Source of the DNA: Edaphobacter lichenicola
GTDB taxonomy: Bacteria; Acidobacteriota; Terriglobia; Terriglobales; Acidobacteriaceae
NCBI RefSeq assembly: GCF_025264645.1
Contig: NZ_CP073696.1
Span: 5,084,001 to 5,148,000, forward strand
Direction of reading: 5' to 3'
DNA: 64,000 nucleotides
Shown here piece by piece: positions 1 to 8,344 of the stretch (the stretch's first letter is position 1; each line of letters opens with the position of its first letter). The notes under the pieces were generated by a model that was not told the DNA's origin, ran no database searches, and saw nothing but the letters and a program-made list of their open reading frames with translations. A program made the position numbers and the translations under genes.

Positions 1-791
1 CTCAAGATCCGCAGCATATGAAGGTGATGTGATGCGGCAGATGAGCGAGCAAGTGCAGAAGGCACTATGGCGACGCCAAGACCATGCGCAACAAAATAGA
101 GTTGCGTCTCAATATCGCTTACCTGATACACGCTCGACCTCGGTAAATGGTGCTGGGTGAAAACCTGATCTACCAGCTTCCGCAGAGCTCTCTCGGGCGT
201 GAGGTCCACAAAGCTCTCGTGGCTGAGCATTTCGAGCCGTACACTGCTTCTCCTTGCTAGCGCATGTTTGCTAGAACAGATCGCAACGAGCGAGTCTTGT
301 GCATAGGGGATGACCTGGACTCCGGGCCATCGCTCTTTGCCGATGATTGCCTGGAAGCTCAAATCGACGCTCCCTGAACGTACCAAGGCAGGAACTGCCT
401 CTGTCGAAAGAGCACGAACTGCGAACTCGATCTCTGGGTACGACGAGTGGAATCGTTGTAGCAAGGCGGCGAGCTGTACGTACGGTGTCAGGCTTTGCAA
501 AATGCCGAGATGCAGACGGCCCCTGACGACACCATCCTGAGACCGGACCGCCTGAACGCCATCGTCTAGCAACGCAATACAACTACGTGCATGTTCAAGG
601 AAAAGTTCTCCAGTCGCTGTCAGTGAGACTTTGCGAGTCGTGCGCGTAACCAGTTGGCTTCCGAGCTCCTGTTCGAGCTCTTTGATGGACATGGACAGTC
701 CCGATTGAACGATGTTCATACGTTTCGCGGCAGTCGTAAACTTACCCTCTTCCGCCAAAGCGATGAAATGCTGCAGGTGTCGTATCTCCAT
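1..791 (-). CDS. LysR-family transcriptional regulator (3' end outside window)
   Basis: The reverse strand reads an open frame from ATG at 791 that runs off the window edge without a stop (about 263 codons visible). The N-terminus (MEIRHLQHFIALAEEGKFTT) and the following SMSIKELEQELG segment are the classic LysR winged helix-turn-helix; the rest resembles the LysR substrate-binding domain (LHLGILQSL, then a typical PGVQVIPYAQDSLVAICS stretch). LysR proteins bind DNA as tetramers and respond to a small-molecule co-inducer; the ligand here cannot be read. The gene is divergent from the FMN reductase operon starting at 918, with an inverted repeat at 803-818 between them, so it most likely controls that operon. 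The family assignment is secure and the regulated target is inferred. Confidence 0.93.
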   Translation of the reverse strand, partial: MEIRHLQHFIALAEEGKFTTAAKRMNIVQSGLSMSIKELEQELGSQLVTRTTRKVSLTATGELFLEHARSCIALLDDGVQAVRSQDGVVRGRLHLGILQSLTPYVQLAALLQRFHSSYPEIEFAVRALSTEAVPALVRSGSVDLSFQAIIGKERWPGVQVIPYAQDSLVAICSSKHALARRSSVRLEMLSHESFVDLTPERALRKLVDQVFTQHHLPRSSVYQVSDIETQLYFVAHGLGVAIVPSALARSSAASHHLHMLRIL

Positions 792-802
792 GTGATCCCC
801 GT

Positions 803-818
803 CAATTCATCATAATTG
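803..818. promoter_or_regulatory. candidate LysR operator
   Basis: CAATT-6 nt-AATTG is a perfect 5-bp inverted repeat, 12 bp upstream of the LysR start codon and about 100 bp upstream of the FMN reductase start. It contains the T-N11-A pattern typical of LysR-type boxes. The position fits autoregulation plus divergent activation. This is inference from symmetry and position only. Confidence 0.4.
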
Positions 819-917
819 GAGATATATGTTATGCAAATCTTTTGTTGGACGCATGAAACAGGTAGGCCTAACCTCGTGAATGTAGCCGCTGCTCTGACTG
901 CAGACGAGGAGAAGAAT

Positions 918-1493
918 ATGAAACGCACTGGAGAAATAGTTCGAGTAGTTGGCATCTCGGGAAGCCTCCGCAAAGCATCTTTCAGCACATCGCTGCTGAA
1001 GGTGCTGGCGGAAAGGGCTGCCCCTGCGATCGACATAAAGGTGGTGACTCTGGAGGACATTCCCCTTTACAACGAGGATCTTGATCAGAACCCCGCGATT
1101 CCCTCGGTTGCAAAGTTCAAGAAAATCATCGCGGAGAGCGATGGGGTCCTGATCATAACGCCTGAATATAACCACGGCGTGCCCGGCGTGCTGAAGAATG
1201 CACTCGATTGGGCCTCGCGTCCGGTCTTCGAGTCATGTTTCAAGAACAAGCCTGTTTCTATCATCAGTTCGTCCAAGGCCTTCACCGGCGGCGTCCGGGC
1301 TCAGTACCAGCTACGAGAAACGCTGATCTCCATGCTCGCGCATCTCGTAATGGGACCAGAAGTTGTCGTCGGTGGCGTTCACACGAAGCTTGCGGAGGAT
1401 CTGTATTTGGACGAGAACGGTCTGACTTTGATGCTGCGCTCGCTCGACAGGCTTCGTGAGGAGATTCTGGGTCGTCGCATGGTTTACGCGTAG
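918..1493 (+). CDS. NADPH-dependent FMN reductase / flavodoxin-like quinone-chromate reductase
   Basis: A 191-residue cytoplasmic flavoprotein. The N-terminal GISGSLRKASFS loop is the FMN phosphate-binding region of the NADPH-dependent FMN reductase family, and PEYNHGVPGVLKNALDWASR is the family signature (PEYN-x-x-x-PG-x-LKNA-x-DW). Members reduce FMN, quinones, azo dyes or chromate using NADPH; the sequence does not fix the substrate. The frame is open from 816, but ATG 918 is preferred because GAGGAGAAG lies just upstream and it gives the usual family length. It is followed 9 bp later by the SphA-like gene, so it probably leads a three-gene operon under the divergent LysR regulator. Confidence 0.92.
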   Translation: MKRTGEIVRVVGISGSLRKASFSTSLLKVLAERAAPAIDIKVVTLEDIPLYNEDLDQNPAIPSVAKFKKIIAESDGVLIITPEYNHGVPGVLKNALDWASRPVFESCFKNKPVSIISSSKAFTGGVRAQYQLRETLISMLAHLVMGPEVVVGGVHTKLAEDLYLDENGLTLMLRSLDRLREEILGRRMVYA

Positions 1494-1502
1494 GAAAGGA
1501 TC

Positions 1503-2411
1503 ATGCTCAAGCCGCTCCAACCCGTTCTTTTCATGATCCTCATTGCTTCGACCTCGCTCGTCGCACAGACCCACGTTGCTGAGCCGGCTGTAAATCTGGG
1601 TGATACCAGTTTCCTCGACGGGCTCGGAGGACCTGGCGGGGTCGTTGAAGAGATTGGAGACGGGGCACATGAAGGAACAGTCGTAGACGGGTCCGGAAGC
1701 CCGATTTCAGGAACTGGCGCGGTTAATAGCATCAGCGGACTGACCCACATTGCGTGGCTTAGTCATAAGACGATACTCGGCGGTTGGTATGGGACCGAAG
1801 TAGTGGCGGCTGCCGCGCACGTCAACGCCGGCAGCACGGGACAATCCGGTGGTTGGGGCGCGCTTACGGTGTCCCCATTGATTCTTCAATGGGGCGAACG
1901 AAAGATCGGCAATGTCCCTATCGACCAGCGGGTCGTCTTCGATTTTGATCTACCTGTGGGCGCTTACACACGATCTTCCGTTGTAAATATCAGCGCGAAT
2001 GCCTTCACTGTTCATCCGTATTACGCTATTACCGCATTCCCAATCAGACGTGTCGAGACCAGCTGGCGCGTTCACTATCTCTGGAATTCGACGAACGATA
2101 GTCCGCCATACGCAACGGGCGCTCAATCGACACAGGCAGGACCGGCGATCCATTTCAATGCCACCGCTGCCTACAACTTTGGGAAACACCTTTGGATCGG
2201 CCCCAACGCCTACTATCTCCGGCAGATCACAGACGGCCGTATCGATAGCGTCTCGCTTCGAAACTCTCCGGAGCAAGTAGGAGCGATAGGTCCAGGCATG
2301 GTCTGGAACTCAGGGAAATGGTTCTTCTATGCAAATGGCTATCACGAGTTTGGCGTAAAGAATCGACCCGAGGGAAACAAGCTCGTACTGAGAGTAGAAA
2401 AGACCTTCTGA
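1503..2411 (+). CDS. SphA-like outer-membrane protein (phenol_MetA_deg family)
   Basis: A 302-residue secreted protein. Residues 1-22 form a signal peptide ending at LVAQ. The remainder alternates aromatic and polar residues as in a beta-barrel and matches the SphA / 'MetA-pathway of phenol degradation' family (GLTHIAWLSHKTILGGWYG; FDFDLPVGAYTRSSVVNIS; C-terminal NKLVLRVEKTF ending in Phe, as outer-membrane barrels do). Members are thought to pass hydrophobic aromatic compounds through the outer membrane; this is a family-level inference. The start ATG 1503 has AGGAAAGG directly upstream and follows the FMN reductase stop by 9 bp, implying co-transcription. A glycine-rich insert near residues 40-75 precedes the barrel. 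Confidence 0.8.
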   Translation: MLKPLQPVLFMILIASTSLVAQTHVAEPAVNLGDTSFLDGLGGPGGVVEEIGDGAHEGTVVDGSGSPISGTGAVNSISGLTHIAWLSHKTILGGWYGTEVVAAAAHVNAGSTGQSGGWGALTVSPLILQWGERKIGNVPIDQRVVFDFDLPVGAYTRSSVVNISANAFTVHPYYAITAFPIRRVETSWRVHYLWNSTNDSPPYATGAQSTQAGPAIHFNATAAYNFGKHLWIGPNAYYLRQITDGRIDSVSLRNSPEQVGAIGPGMVWNSGKWFFYANGYHEFGVKNRPEGNKLVLRVEKTF

Positions 2412-2440
2412 ACTCAACGTAGTGCTTCGAGGAGGAGAAG

Positions 2441-2881
2441 ATGAGAATCATAATCGCGTTCATTGTCGCATTTGGTATTGGGGCAGGTTCGAGATGGACC
2501 GGAGTTCCATCTTTGGCTCCTCAAGCAATCATCGGTGCTCTCCTCATCGTAGCGATGAGTACGGGGTATGTTTCAGCCGATCGGATTCTGAAGCGGACTT
2601 CGTCACCCTCAATAGCGGTCACTGTTTTGACGCACGCCACGGATGAATTGTCGGCATACGGCCGTGAAGTCATCTCTTACGAGTCCCCGGCTCTTCTAGA
2701 GCCTGAAGCGGATACCGCATTCTGGCGGCAGAAATCCGAAGATCTGGAACTCATCATTGCCGATCTACTACTCACAAATCAGCAGCTGCGAGACTCTGAA
2801 AGCGCTCACACCTCTAGGGCGGGCGACGACTCAGCGACTTCGCATCTTGATCTCCAGAATAAGTTCTGTAACTGGCAGTGA
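2441..2881 (+). CDS. XapX-domain (DUF1427) small membrane protein with C-terminal extension
   Basis: A 146-residue protein. Residues 1-50 match the XapX/DUF1427 domain: a first transmembrane helix (IIIAFIVAFGIGAGSRW), the typical VPSLAPQAIIGALLIVAM turn and second helix. XapX proteins are normally only about 50-90 residues; their function is unknown. The remaining roughly 95 residues are polar and include an acidic, leucine-rich, probably helical stretch (FWRQKSEDLELIIADLL, about 105-121). GGAGGAGAAG precedes ATG 2441. Third gene of the operon after the reductase and SphA-like barrel. XapX genes commonly sit with flavin reductases or aromatic-metabolism genes under LysR control, as here, so a role in the same transport or redox pathway is inferred. 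Confidence 0.72.
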   Translation: MRIIIAFIVAFGIGAGSRWTGVPSLAPQAIIGALLIVAMSTGYVSADRILKRTSSPSIAVTVLTHATDELSAYGREVISYESPALLEPEADTAFWRQKSEDLELIIADLLLTNQQLRDSESAHTSRAGDDSATSHLDLQNKFCNWQ

Positions 2882-3425
2882 CTGCCCATTTTTACTTGAA
2901 TTTTGGCTTATTGGGTAGTCTTTGTTTGCTTTGAGAAACAGAGATTAAAAAAACTAATTAGATAGAAGAAGGTTCTATGCAATCCGTGGAACGATATGCG
3001 ATGGTTGCAGCTTGAGTTCCATAAGCAGTGAGGGCAAGCGACTCCGCAACATATTCTTATTGCGATGATGAAAGTTCGCGCCGCCTGTGACGTACTAAAT
3101 GGTGTCGGTGATCACGAATGCTCTCCGCGGGATTTGCATCACAACAGTTGGCTCCGTCTCGAATCTTTGTACTCACTACTTCATCCAACCACTACTGCAA
3201 CCGTGGAGACTAAGGACATGGGCGCTTTTTGTGCCTGCTGTGGAGTAGATTACCCTGAAGCCCAAAGCGTGTCCCGTATGTGGCGCTCCTCGGCACGGAA
3301 TGTCGCGGCTGCCTGATCTACCGCCTAACTCAGGGGTCTGACGCCTAGACGAGCTCGAATCGGCTTGCTACCTTAAGGCCCAAGGAAAGTCGTCGCGCAT
3401 TGGATACGTCCGAGAACTGATAGCC
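2882..3425. other. intergenic region, no supported gene
   Basis: About 540 bp between the XapX gene and the response regulator. It begins AT-rich (2885-2975), then regains typical composition. An 83-codon open frame (3065-3316) lacks a convincing ribosome-binding site and resembles no family I know. The stretch probably holds the promoter of the two-component pair; I see no definite -35/-10 pair or hairpin. Confidence 0.5.
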
Positions 3426-4121
3426 ATGGAGCCTGCGGAAAAACACGTGCACCTGTCCCTCTTGCTCGTGGATGACGATAAAGAGTTAAGCGGGATGATG
3501 AAGGAGTTTTTCGCTGGAGCTGGACATCGCCTGGACTGCGAATACGATGGCAGACGAGGTCTTGCTCGAGCGGCCAGCGGAACATATGATCTGGTGATTC
3601 TCGATGTCATGCTCCCTGTCATGGATGGCTTTGGTGTGCTCCAACAGTTGCGGCGCAGAAAAGACGTGCCTGTAATCCTCTTGACGGCGCGTGTCCAGCA
3701 TCACGACAGGATTCTCGGCCTCAATGCGGGTGCGGACGACTATCTTCCGAAGCCCTTCGATCCGGATGAACTCCTGGCGCGAATCCGCGCCGTATTGCGT
3801 CGCACGAATGCTGCGAAAGGCAGCAGAGACGTAACTATCGGGGACATCCGAATCAATGCAGCCAGGCGCGAAGTGTGGATCGCCGGGTCGCCAGCAGATC
3901 TGACTGAAATGGAGTTCAACCTGTTGGAGATTCTGATGCGCTCTGCGGGACGCGTTGTCTCGCGAGATGAACTAACTCTGGCTCTGTTCGAACGCAAAGC
4001 ATCGCCGTATGATCGCATTCTCGACGTCCACGTAAGCCATCTGCGCAAGAAGCTGGAGGGTGGTCGAAGTATGATTCGTACCATTCGGGGAGTCGGCTAT
4101 GTCTTTGCTAGAGCGGCTTAG
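3426..4121 (+). CDS. OmpR/CpxR-type response regulator
   Basis: A 231-residue two-component response regulator. The receiver domain (residues about 10-125) has the acidic pocket VDDD, the phospho-acceptor Asp60 in DLVILDVMLP, the switch Thr in LLTAR and Lys109 in LPKPF. The C-terminal winged helix (about 135-229) carries the OmpR signatures LTEMEFNLLEIL and ILDVHVSHLRKKL...IRTIRGVGYVF. Its 3' end overlaps the sensor kinase start by 23 bp, so the pair is translationally coupled. It is predicted to be a DNA-binding regulator phosphorylated by the kinase encoded downstream. Targets are unknown; the small secreted protein at 5575 is a neighbour but has its own leader region. Confidence 0.95.
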   Translation: MEPAEKHVHLSLLLVDDDKELSGMMKEFFAGAGHRLDCEYDGRRGLARAASGTYDLVILDVMLPVMDGFGVLQQLRRRKDVPVILLTARVQHHDRILGLNAGADDYLPKPFDPDELLARIRAVLRRTNAAKGSRDVTIGDIRINAARREVWIAGSPADLTEMEFNLLEILMRSAGRVVSRDELTLALFERKASPYDRILDVHVSHLRKKLEGGRSMIRTIRGVGYVFARAA

Positions 4122-5448
4122 GTTGTTACCAACGAGGTCCCTTTATTTCGCTGTCTTTCTCGCGATGGTGGGCACACTGTCGCTTTCGTTCTTAGTATTT
4201 CGACAGATCTCAATTCGATTGGAGAGGAAGCACTTCGATCCCGTCTATGACCGTTTAGACGAACTCCAACTGGAGACAGCGAGCAGAACACTGAACAACG
4301 ATGGGCCGACAGCCCTGGCGAACTATCTAATAAGTCTGGATCGTCTCTCTGGAGCGCATCATTATCTCCTCGATGCAAACGGTATTGACCTCGTTACCGG
4401 CAGAAGTAGGAGAGAGTTGCTGCCACCTTCTCCATCCTCTAGATGGCGTATCCGTACGAGTGGCCATTCTGTCGCAGCGCAGCGGTCCGAAGATGGCAGG
4501 TACTGGTTTGCAGCAGAAAGCCAGCCTGGCCCTCCGCCGTTTTGGACGTTTCTTCCGTACTATTTTCTTGTGCTCGGTGCCACGGGCGTTTTATGTTGGC
4601 TGGCGTCGGTCGCGGTTGTGTCGCCGATTCGCAGGATAGCCTCCTCTATTGCGAACTTCGGACAAGGCGATCTATCCATTCGCGTAGATAGCAAACGGCA
4701 GGATGAAATCGGACGGCTAGGCAGCTCGTTCAATCAGATGGCCGAACGCCTGCAGCGAATGATCGTAAATGAGCGAAGGCTTTTAGCGGACGTATCGCAT
4801 GAACTCAGATCTCCCTTAGCGAGGTTAAAGTTTGCTGTTAAGCTGGCCAGAACATCCAAAGACACCGACGCAGCGTTGGATCGCATAGATCGCGATGTGG
4901 ACCGAATCGCCTTACTTGTGGCCGGCATCGTGGAGATCACTCTCGTCGAAGGTGATCCCGAGGGCCATGGGGTAGAGATTGTGAGGACTGAAGAGGTTCT
5001 CAACGATGTGATTCGCGATTGCGCTTTGGAAGCGGACGTTCGCGGTTGTCGTATTGCATTGACTAGTTCGGCCGCCGGCGAAATTCTCGGCAATCGAGAG
5101 TTGCTGCGGCGCGCGGTCGAGAATGTCGTGCGCAACGCGATTCGCTATTCGCCAGAACAGTCAACGATTGACGTACTCCTCGTTCAAGATTTGGACGCTG
5201 CGGACGTCGAAATTCGTGACTACGGACCGGGCGTTCCTGAAGACGCACTTACTCGTATATTCGATCCATTCTTCCGGGTTGAAGATGCGCGTGACGCTTT
5301 GGGTGGAGGTGCAGGGCTCGGCTTATCGATCGCAAAACGAGCAGTGCAGGTGCATCACGGCCTGATCACTGCAGAAAATGCCTTGCCGGGTCTGCGCGTT
5401 CGAATTAAAATCCCGTCCTTCAAAGCGACCACGCCGGATCGAGGATGA
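4099..5448 (+). CDS. CpxA-type membrane sensor histidine kinase
   Basis: A 449-residue inner-membrane kinase. TM1 lies at about residues 14-34 and TM2 at about 151-175, flanking a periplasmic sensor of roughly 115 residues. A HAMP domain follows (VVSPIRRIASSIANFGQGDLS...EIGRLGSSFNQMAERL). HisKA holds the phospho-accepting His234 in LLADVSHELRSPLARL. The HATPase_c domain shows the N box (ENVVRNAIRYSP), the G1 box (DYGPGVPEDALTRIFDPF) and the G2 box (GGAGLGLSIAKRAV). The domain order is that of CpxA-like envelope-stress kinases, but the periplasmic region is not recognisable, so the signal is unknown. It starts inside the response regulator gene (23-bp overlap). Confidence 0.94.
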   Translation: MSLLERLRLLPTRSLYFAVFLAMVGTLSLSFLVFRQISIRLERKHFDPVYDRLDELQLETASRTLNNDGPTALANYLISLDRLSGAHHYLLDANGIDLVTGRSRRELLPPSPSSRWRIRTSGHSVAAQRSEDGRYWFAAESQPGPPPFWTFLPYYFLVLGATGVLCWLASVAVVSPIRRIASSIANFGQGDLSIRVDSKRQDEIGRLGSSFNQMAERLQRMIVNERRLLADVSHELRSPLARLKFAVKLARTSKDTDAALDRIDRDVDRIALLVAGIVEITLVEGDPEGHGVEIVRTEEVLNDVIRDCALEADVRGCRIALTSSAAGEILGNRELLRRAVENVVRNAIRYSPEQSTIDVLLVQDLDAADVEIRDYGPGVPEDALTRIFDPFFRVEDARDALGGGAGLGLSIAKRAVQVHHGLITAENALPGLRVRIKIPSFKATTPDRG

Positions 5449-5574
5449 TTGTCAGTGCTCATTTCCTTCAGTTCGCGCTCAAGAATTCTTAAGGTTCAGA
5501 CGCGATTGAACATGGTGTACTTCTCTCAATGCCAGACCCGAAAGGGCATCTAAGAGGCGTCGGAGGACACACCT

Positions 5575-5922
5575 ATGAAGCGATATCTAGGTTTCGCAAT
5601 GATGCTCACACTCCTTTCTGCTCCCGCTTTTGCGGGTAGGAACTCCCAATCCGTCAACTTTCCCGAGCCGATGAAAGCTGGATCCGCCCAGCTCGCCGCG
5701 GGCGATTACAACGTGACATGGACAGGCACCGGACCCAACATTCAAGTCACGTTTACTCAAAACCGCAAGGTCCTCGCGACGGTGCCGGCCCAACTTGTCG
5801 TGGAGAGCAATAAGAACGAGGGATTAAATACCATCGTCCAGGGAAGCGTCGAAACTCTCGAATCGATTCGCATGAAAAACATGACTTTGGTATTCGAAGC
5901 TCCGCCCTCATCCGCAAAGTAA
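5575..5922 (+). CDS. small secreted protein of an acidobacterial family
   Basis: A 115-residue exported protein with a clear signal peptide (MKRYLGFAMMLTLLSAPAFA, cleavage after AFA). The mature part has alternating beta-type segments around AGSAQLAAGDYNVTWTG and QVTFTQNRKVLATVPAQLV. I have the impression of a widespread uncharacterised Acidobacteria family with the same F-P-x-x-x-x-AG-x-x-QL-x-x-G-x-Y pattern; I cannot name a function. GGAGGACAC sits just before ATG 5575. It is a separate transcription unit about 125 bp after the kinase gene. Confidence 0.75.
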   Translation: MKRYLGFAMMLTLLSAPAFAGRNSQSVNFPEPMKAGSAQLAAGDYNVTWTGTGPNIQVTFTQNRKVLATVPAQLVVESNKNEGLNTIVQGSVETLESIRMKNMTLVFEAPPSSAK

Positions 5923-5994
5923 GACGCCAGGTTTGCTTCGGAACCTATTCCAGTTCTCGATGAATGAACACCGAAGAAATATTGAAACCGTTAT

Positions 5995-6024
5995 TCGCCC
6001 TCTTTGAGAGGCCTGAGAGGGCGA
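5995..6024. terminator. inverted repeat, possible transcription terminator
   Basis: TCGCCCTCT and AGAGGGCGA form a perfect 9-bp GC-rich stem with a 12-nt loop, about 70 bp after the small secreted protein and before the converging SDR gene. No uninterrupted T-tract follows on either strand, so it is only a plausible, possibly bidirectional terminator. Confidence 0.35.
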
Positions 6025-6157
6025 GGTCCAGGTTTATCTGTTTGTCCGCGCAATCCACGAACGGAGTAGGTTCCGGCTGGTCACCCACTCGGGGATCGCC
6101 GAGCTAAACGGCTAGATTGTAGTTGTAAGGGATGCGCTATCGGTCAACTACTTGCTG

Positions 6158-7159
6158 CTACACATTGTTGGCACTGTCACCGCCCGTTACATCGTAGGTT
6201 GCGCCTGAAACCATTCGCGCCGCGTCAGACGCAAGGAACACGACGACCGGGGCCATCTCTGCAGGATCGATCCACGGCACACCGAGAATTGATTTGCCCT
6301 GCAGTACCTTACGAGCCGCTTCTTCGTCCACAGCTTTGTCGCCCGTTGGCGTGCGTCCCGCCACCTGTAGAGCCTGCTCATATCGCTCCTCATGTCGGGT
6401 GAGCGGTGTATCGATGAGTCCTGGGACAAGGCAGTTCACCGTGATTCCATGTGGACCCAGTTCCATCGCCGCAGACTTCATCAAACCGATGATGCCCCAC
6501 TTCGATGCGGAATAAGCGGAGCCGTTCAACGTGCCGTGTCGCCCCTGAGTGGATGTCGTCATAATGATGCGGCCATGTTTCTGCTCCACCATATACGGCG
6601 CAAAGGCTCGGACAGCGTTGGCGGTGCCGGTTAGATTGACGTCGATCTGGATGTGCCAATCGGCATCTTGCATCTGAAGTAACGGACGGAACGCCTGGAT
6701 GCCAGCATTGGCAAACAGTATGTCAGTACGGCCGAACTCAGCGTTGATCTTCTCGGCGGCCGCGCGCAGTGCCGGAAGGTCGCGCTGGTCCAGCACAAAG
6801 CTCCTCCACTGGACACCTTCGCTCTTTACCATCTCGCCCGTATGATCGAGGTCGGAGCGGCTGGCAGGTTCCACTCCCGAACGTGGATCGACAACAGCAC
6901 AGATGTCAATTCCAACCACGTTGGCTCCGCTATGCGCCAGGGCGACCGCTACGGCGCGTCCAATCCCTCGTGCCGCTCCAGTCACTACAGCTACTTTGCC
7001 GTCAAGAATATGTCCCCAAGGATCTGCCTTCGCCTGAGTCATCTGCCCCTCCATCTTTCCCGTTAGTGAAACCGCGCTCAGGGCCGCCGATCCGCACGCC
7101 AGAAAAAATCTGCGCGATACGATCGCCTTTGCCGACTCTTGCTTTTCATCTGATTGCAT
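6158..7159 (-). CDS. Tat-signal short-chain dehydrogenase/reductase
   Basis: A 333-residue SDR. The N-terminus carries a twin-arginine type signal (VSRRFFLACGSAALSAVSL, about residues 15-33). The SDR core follows: the cofactor glycine motif TGAARGIG, the NAG motif (ILFANAGIQ), catalytic Ser/Tyr/Lys in TSTQGRHGTLNGSAYSASKWG, and the C-terminal VTGGD. It should oxidise or reduce an alcohol/ketone with NAD(P); the substrate is unknown. ATG 7159 is chosen over the upstream in-frame GTG (7171) because GGAGG lies 6 nt before it. A Tat signal on a soluble-cofactor SDR is unusual unless a bound cofactor is co-exported. It is divergent from no gene; the AraC regulator upstream runs in the same direction. 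Confidence 0.88.
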   Translation of the reverse strand: MQSDEKQESAKAIVSRRFFLACGSAALSAVSLTGKMEGQMTQAKADPWGHILDGKVAVVTGAARGIGRAVAVALAHSGANVVGIDICAVVDPRSGVEPASRSDLDHTGEMVKSEGVQWRSFVLDQRDLPALRAAAEKINAEFGRTDILFANAGIQAFRPLLQMQDADWHIQIDVNLTGTANAVRAFAPYMVEQKHGRIIMTTSTQGRHGTLNGSAYSASKWGIIGLMKSAAMELGPHGITVNCLVPGLIDTPLTRHEERYEQALQVAGRTPTGDKAVDEEAARKVLQGKSILGVPWIDPAEMAPVVVFLASDAARMVSGATYDVTGGDSANNV

Positions 7160-7291
7160 AAGCGCCTCCACTGTTCTTCATTAACAGTTTGGGCCAGCTG
7201 AGACTGCTTAGCTTTCTAGAAAAGCGCGTAATTCTGAATTCTTCTGGTGTACTTGCAACGCTACCCGCAGAGGGTGACCGCGAAGTTCCAA

Positions 7292-8161
7292 CTATGACTG
7301 AGAAGCGGTGAGTGATGACCGGAAGCGCCCCGGCGTCATTCCTACCAGCTTGCGAAAAGTCGTGATGAACTGGCTCTGACTTGAGAAGCCACATTGCATC
7401 GATATCTCAATGAGCGGCAGATCAGCTTTCTTCAGAAGTTCCTGAGCGCAAGCGACACGGCGATGGTTGACGTATTGATGCGGTGTGAATCCGGTGGATT
7501 CGCGAAAAAGAACTGCGAAGTGTTGCGGGCTCAATCCAACTACGTTCGCAAGAGATTGAATGGAGAGGTCGCGTTCCAGGTCAGCTTCTATATACTCCCG
7601 CACGCGACGTTCGCGGGCGGGTCCTAAGCCTCCTGTCGCATAAACCTCCCCGTTTCTTCGTACGCTGTAGGCGCGGAGTATCCGCACGCAGAGCGTCGTG
7701 ACTGCTGCGCTCGCCACCTCCACATTTAGATGACCATCCACTGACTCGAGATAAAGCGAACGAGCGAGTTCCTCAATCAACAGATCTCGAACCAGATAGG
7801 TGGGCTGAAGCTCCAAAGAGTCCTGCTGCAAGACATCTGACGCAAGACGTAGCAGAAACTCCTCACGGATATAGATGTGAATCAACGCTGCCCGCCGCTG
7901 CCAGAGTGTCTTGTGCGGAATACCCGCAGGAATCACGCTGACTGCGTTCCCGATAAATTCCTTGCTTTGACGGAGCGTTCCTGTTGCACGCCACTCCGCG
8001 TGCATATGTGCGGGCTCAAGGCCCACGGTTACTTGTAAGCAGTCGTGGACATGCTCCTGCCACGTACTGCGTGGCTGTTTGGCCGCGTAAACGCTGAAGC
8101 CATCTCCATCAAACCAAAAGTGGTCTGCGGGGAGAGGCTCATTCGCTCCTACCAAAATCAT
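7292..8161 (-). CDS. AraC-family transcriptional regulator
   Basis: A 289-residue regulator. The N-terminal part (about 1-150) is cupin-like (HVHDCLQVTVGLEPAHMHAEWR; SVIPAGIPHKTLW), as in AraC proteins that bind a ligand in a small barrel. The last 100 residues hold both AraC helix-turn-helices (LSIQSLANVVGLSPQHFAVLFRESTG; LPLIEISMQCGFSSQSQFITTFRKLVGMTPGRFR). ATG 8161 has AGGA upstream and is preferred to the GTG at 8185. It is divergent from the bicupin gene at 8345 and precedes the SDR on the same strand, so either or both may be its targets. The ligand is unknown. Confidence 0.92.
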   Translation of the reverse strand: MILVGANEPLPADHFWFDGDGFSVYAAKQPRSTWQEHVHDCLQVTVGLEPAHMHAEWRATGTLRQSKEFIGNAVSVIPAGIPHKTLWQRRAALIHIYIREEFLLRLASDVLQQDSLELQPTYLVRDLLIEELARSLYLESVDGHLNVEVASAAVTTLCVRILRAYSVRRNGEVYATGGLGPARERRVREYIEADLERDLSIQSLANVVGLSPQHFAVLFRESTGFTPHQYVNHRRVACAQELLKKADLPLIEISMQCGFSSQSQFITTFRKLVGMTPGRFRSSLTASQS

Positions 8162-8344
8162 TCGTTCCTGCGATGACTGTGTCACGCGCGTTCGATCGGC
8201 TCCTAACTCGCCGGATGATCTCAGTCTAAAGAATCCAAAAGTCCCGTGGAAACCAAAGATACAGGATCGTTCTGCAGAAGTCAGACTGTATCTCAGGTTG
8301 GCCGATGCAATTCAGCGCTGCACCTCGTGCAAAAGGAGAAATAC

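Noticed and set aside
3200..3240. ETKDMGAFC-like words also seen near 8246 (ETKDTGSFC) and 20777 (METKD)
   Set aside because: The similarity looked like synonymous conservation, but it is short, and many such chance pairs are expected in six frames of 64 kb; two lie in non-coding DNA and one out of frame with the kinase.
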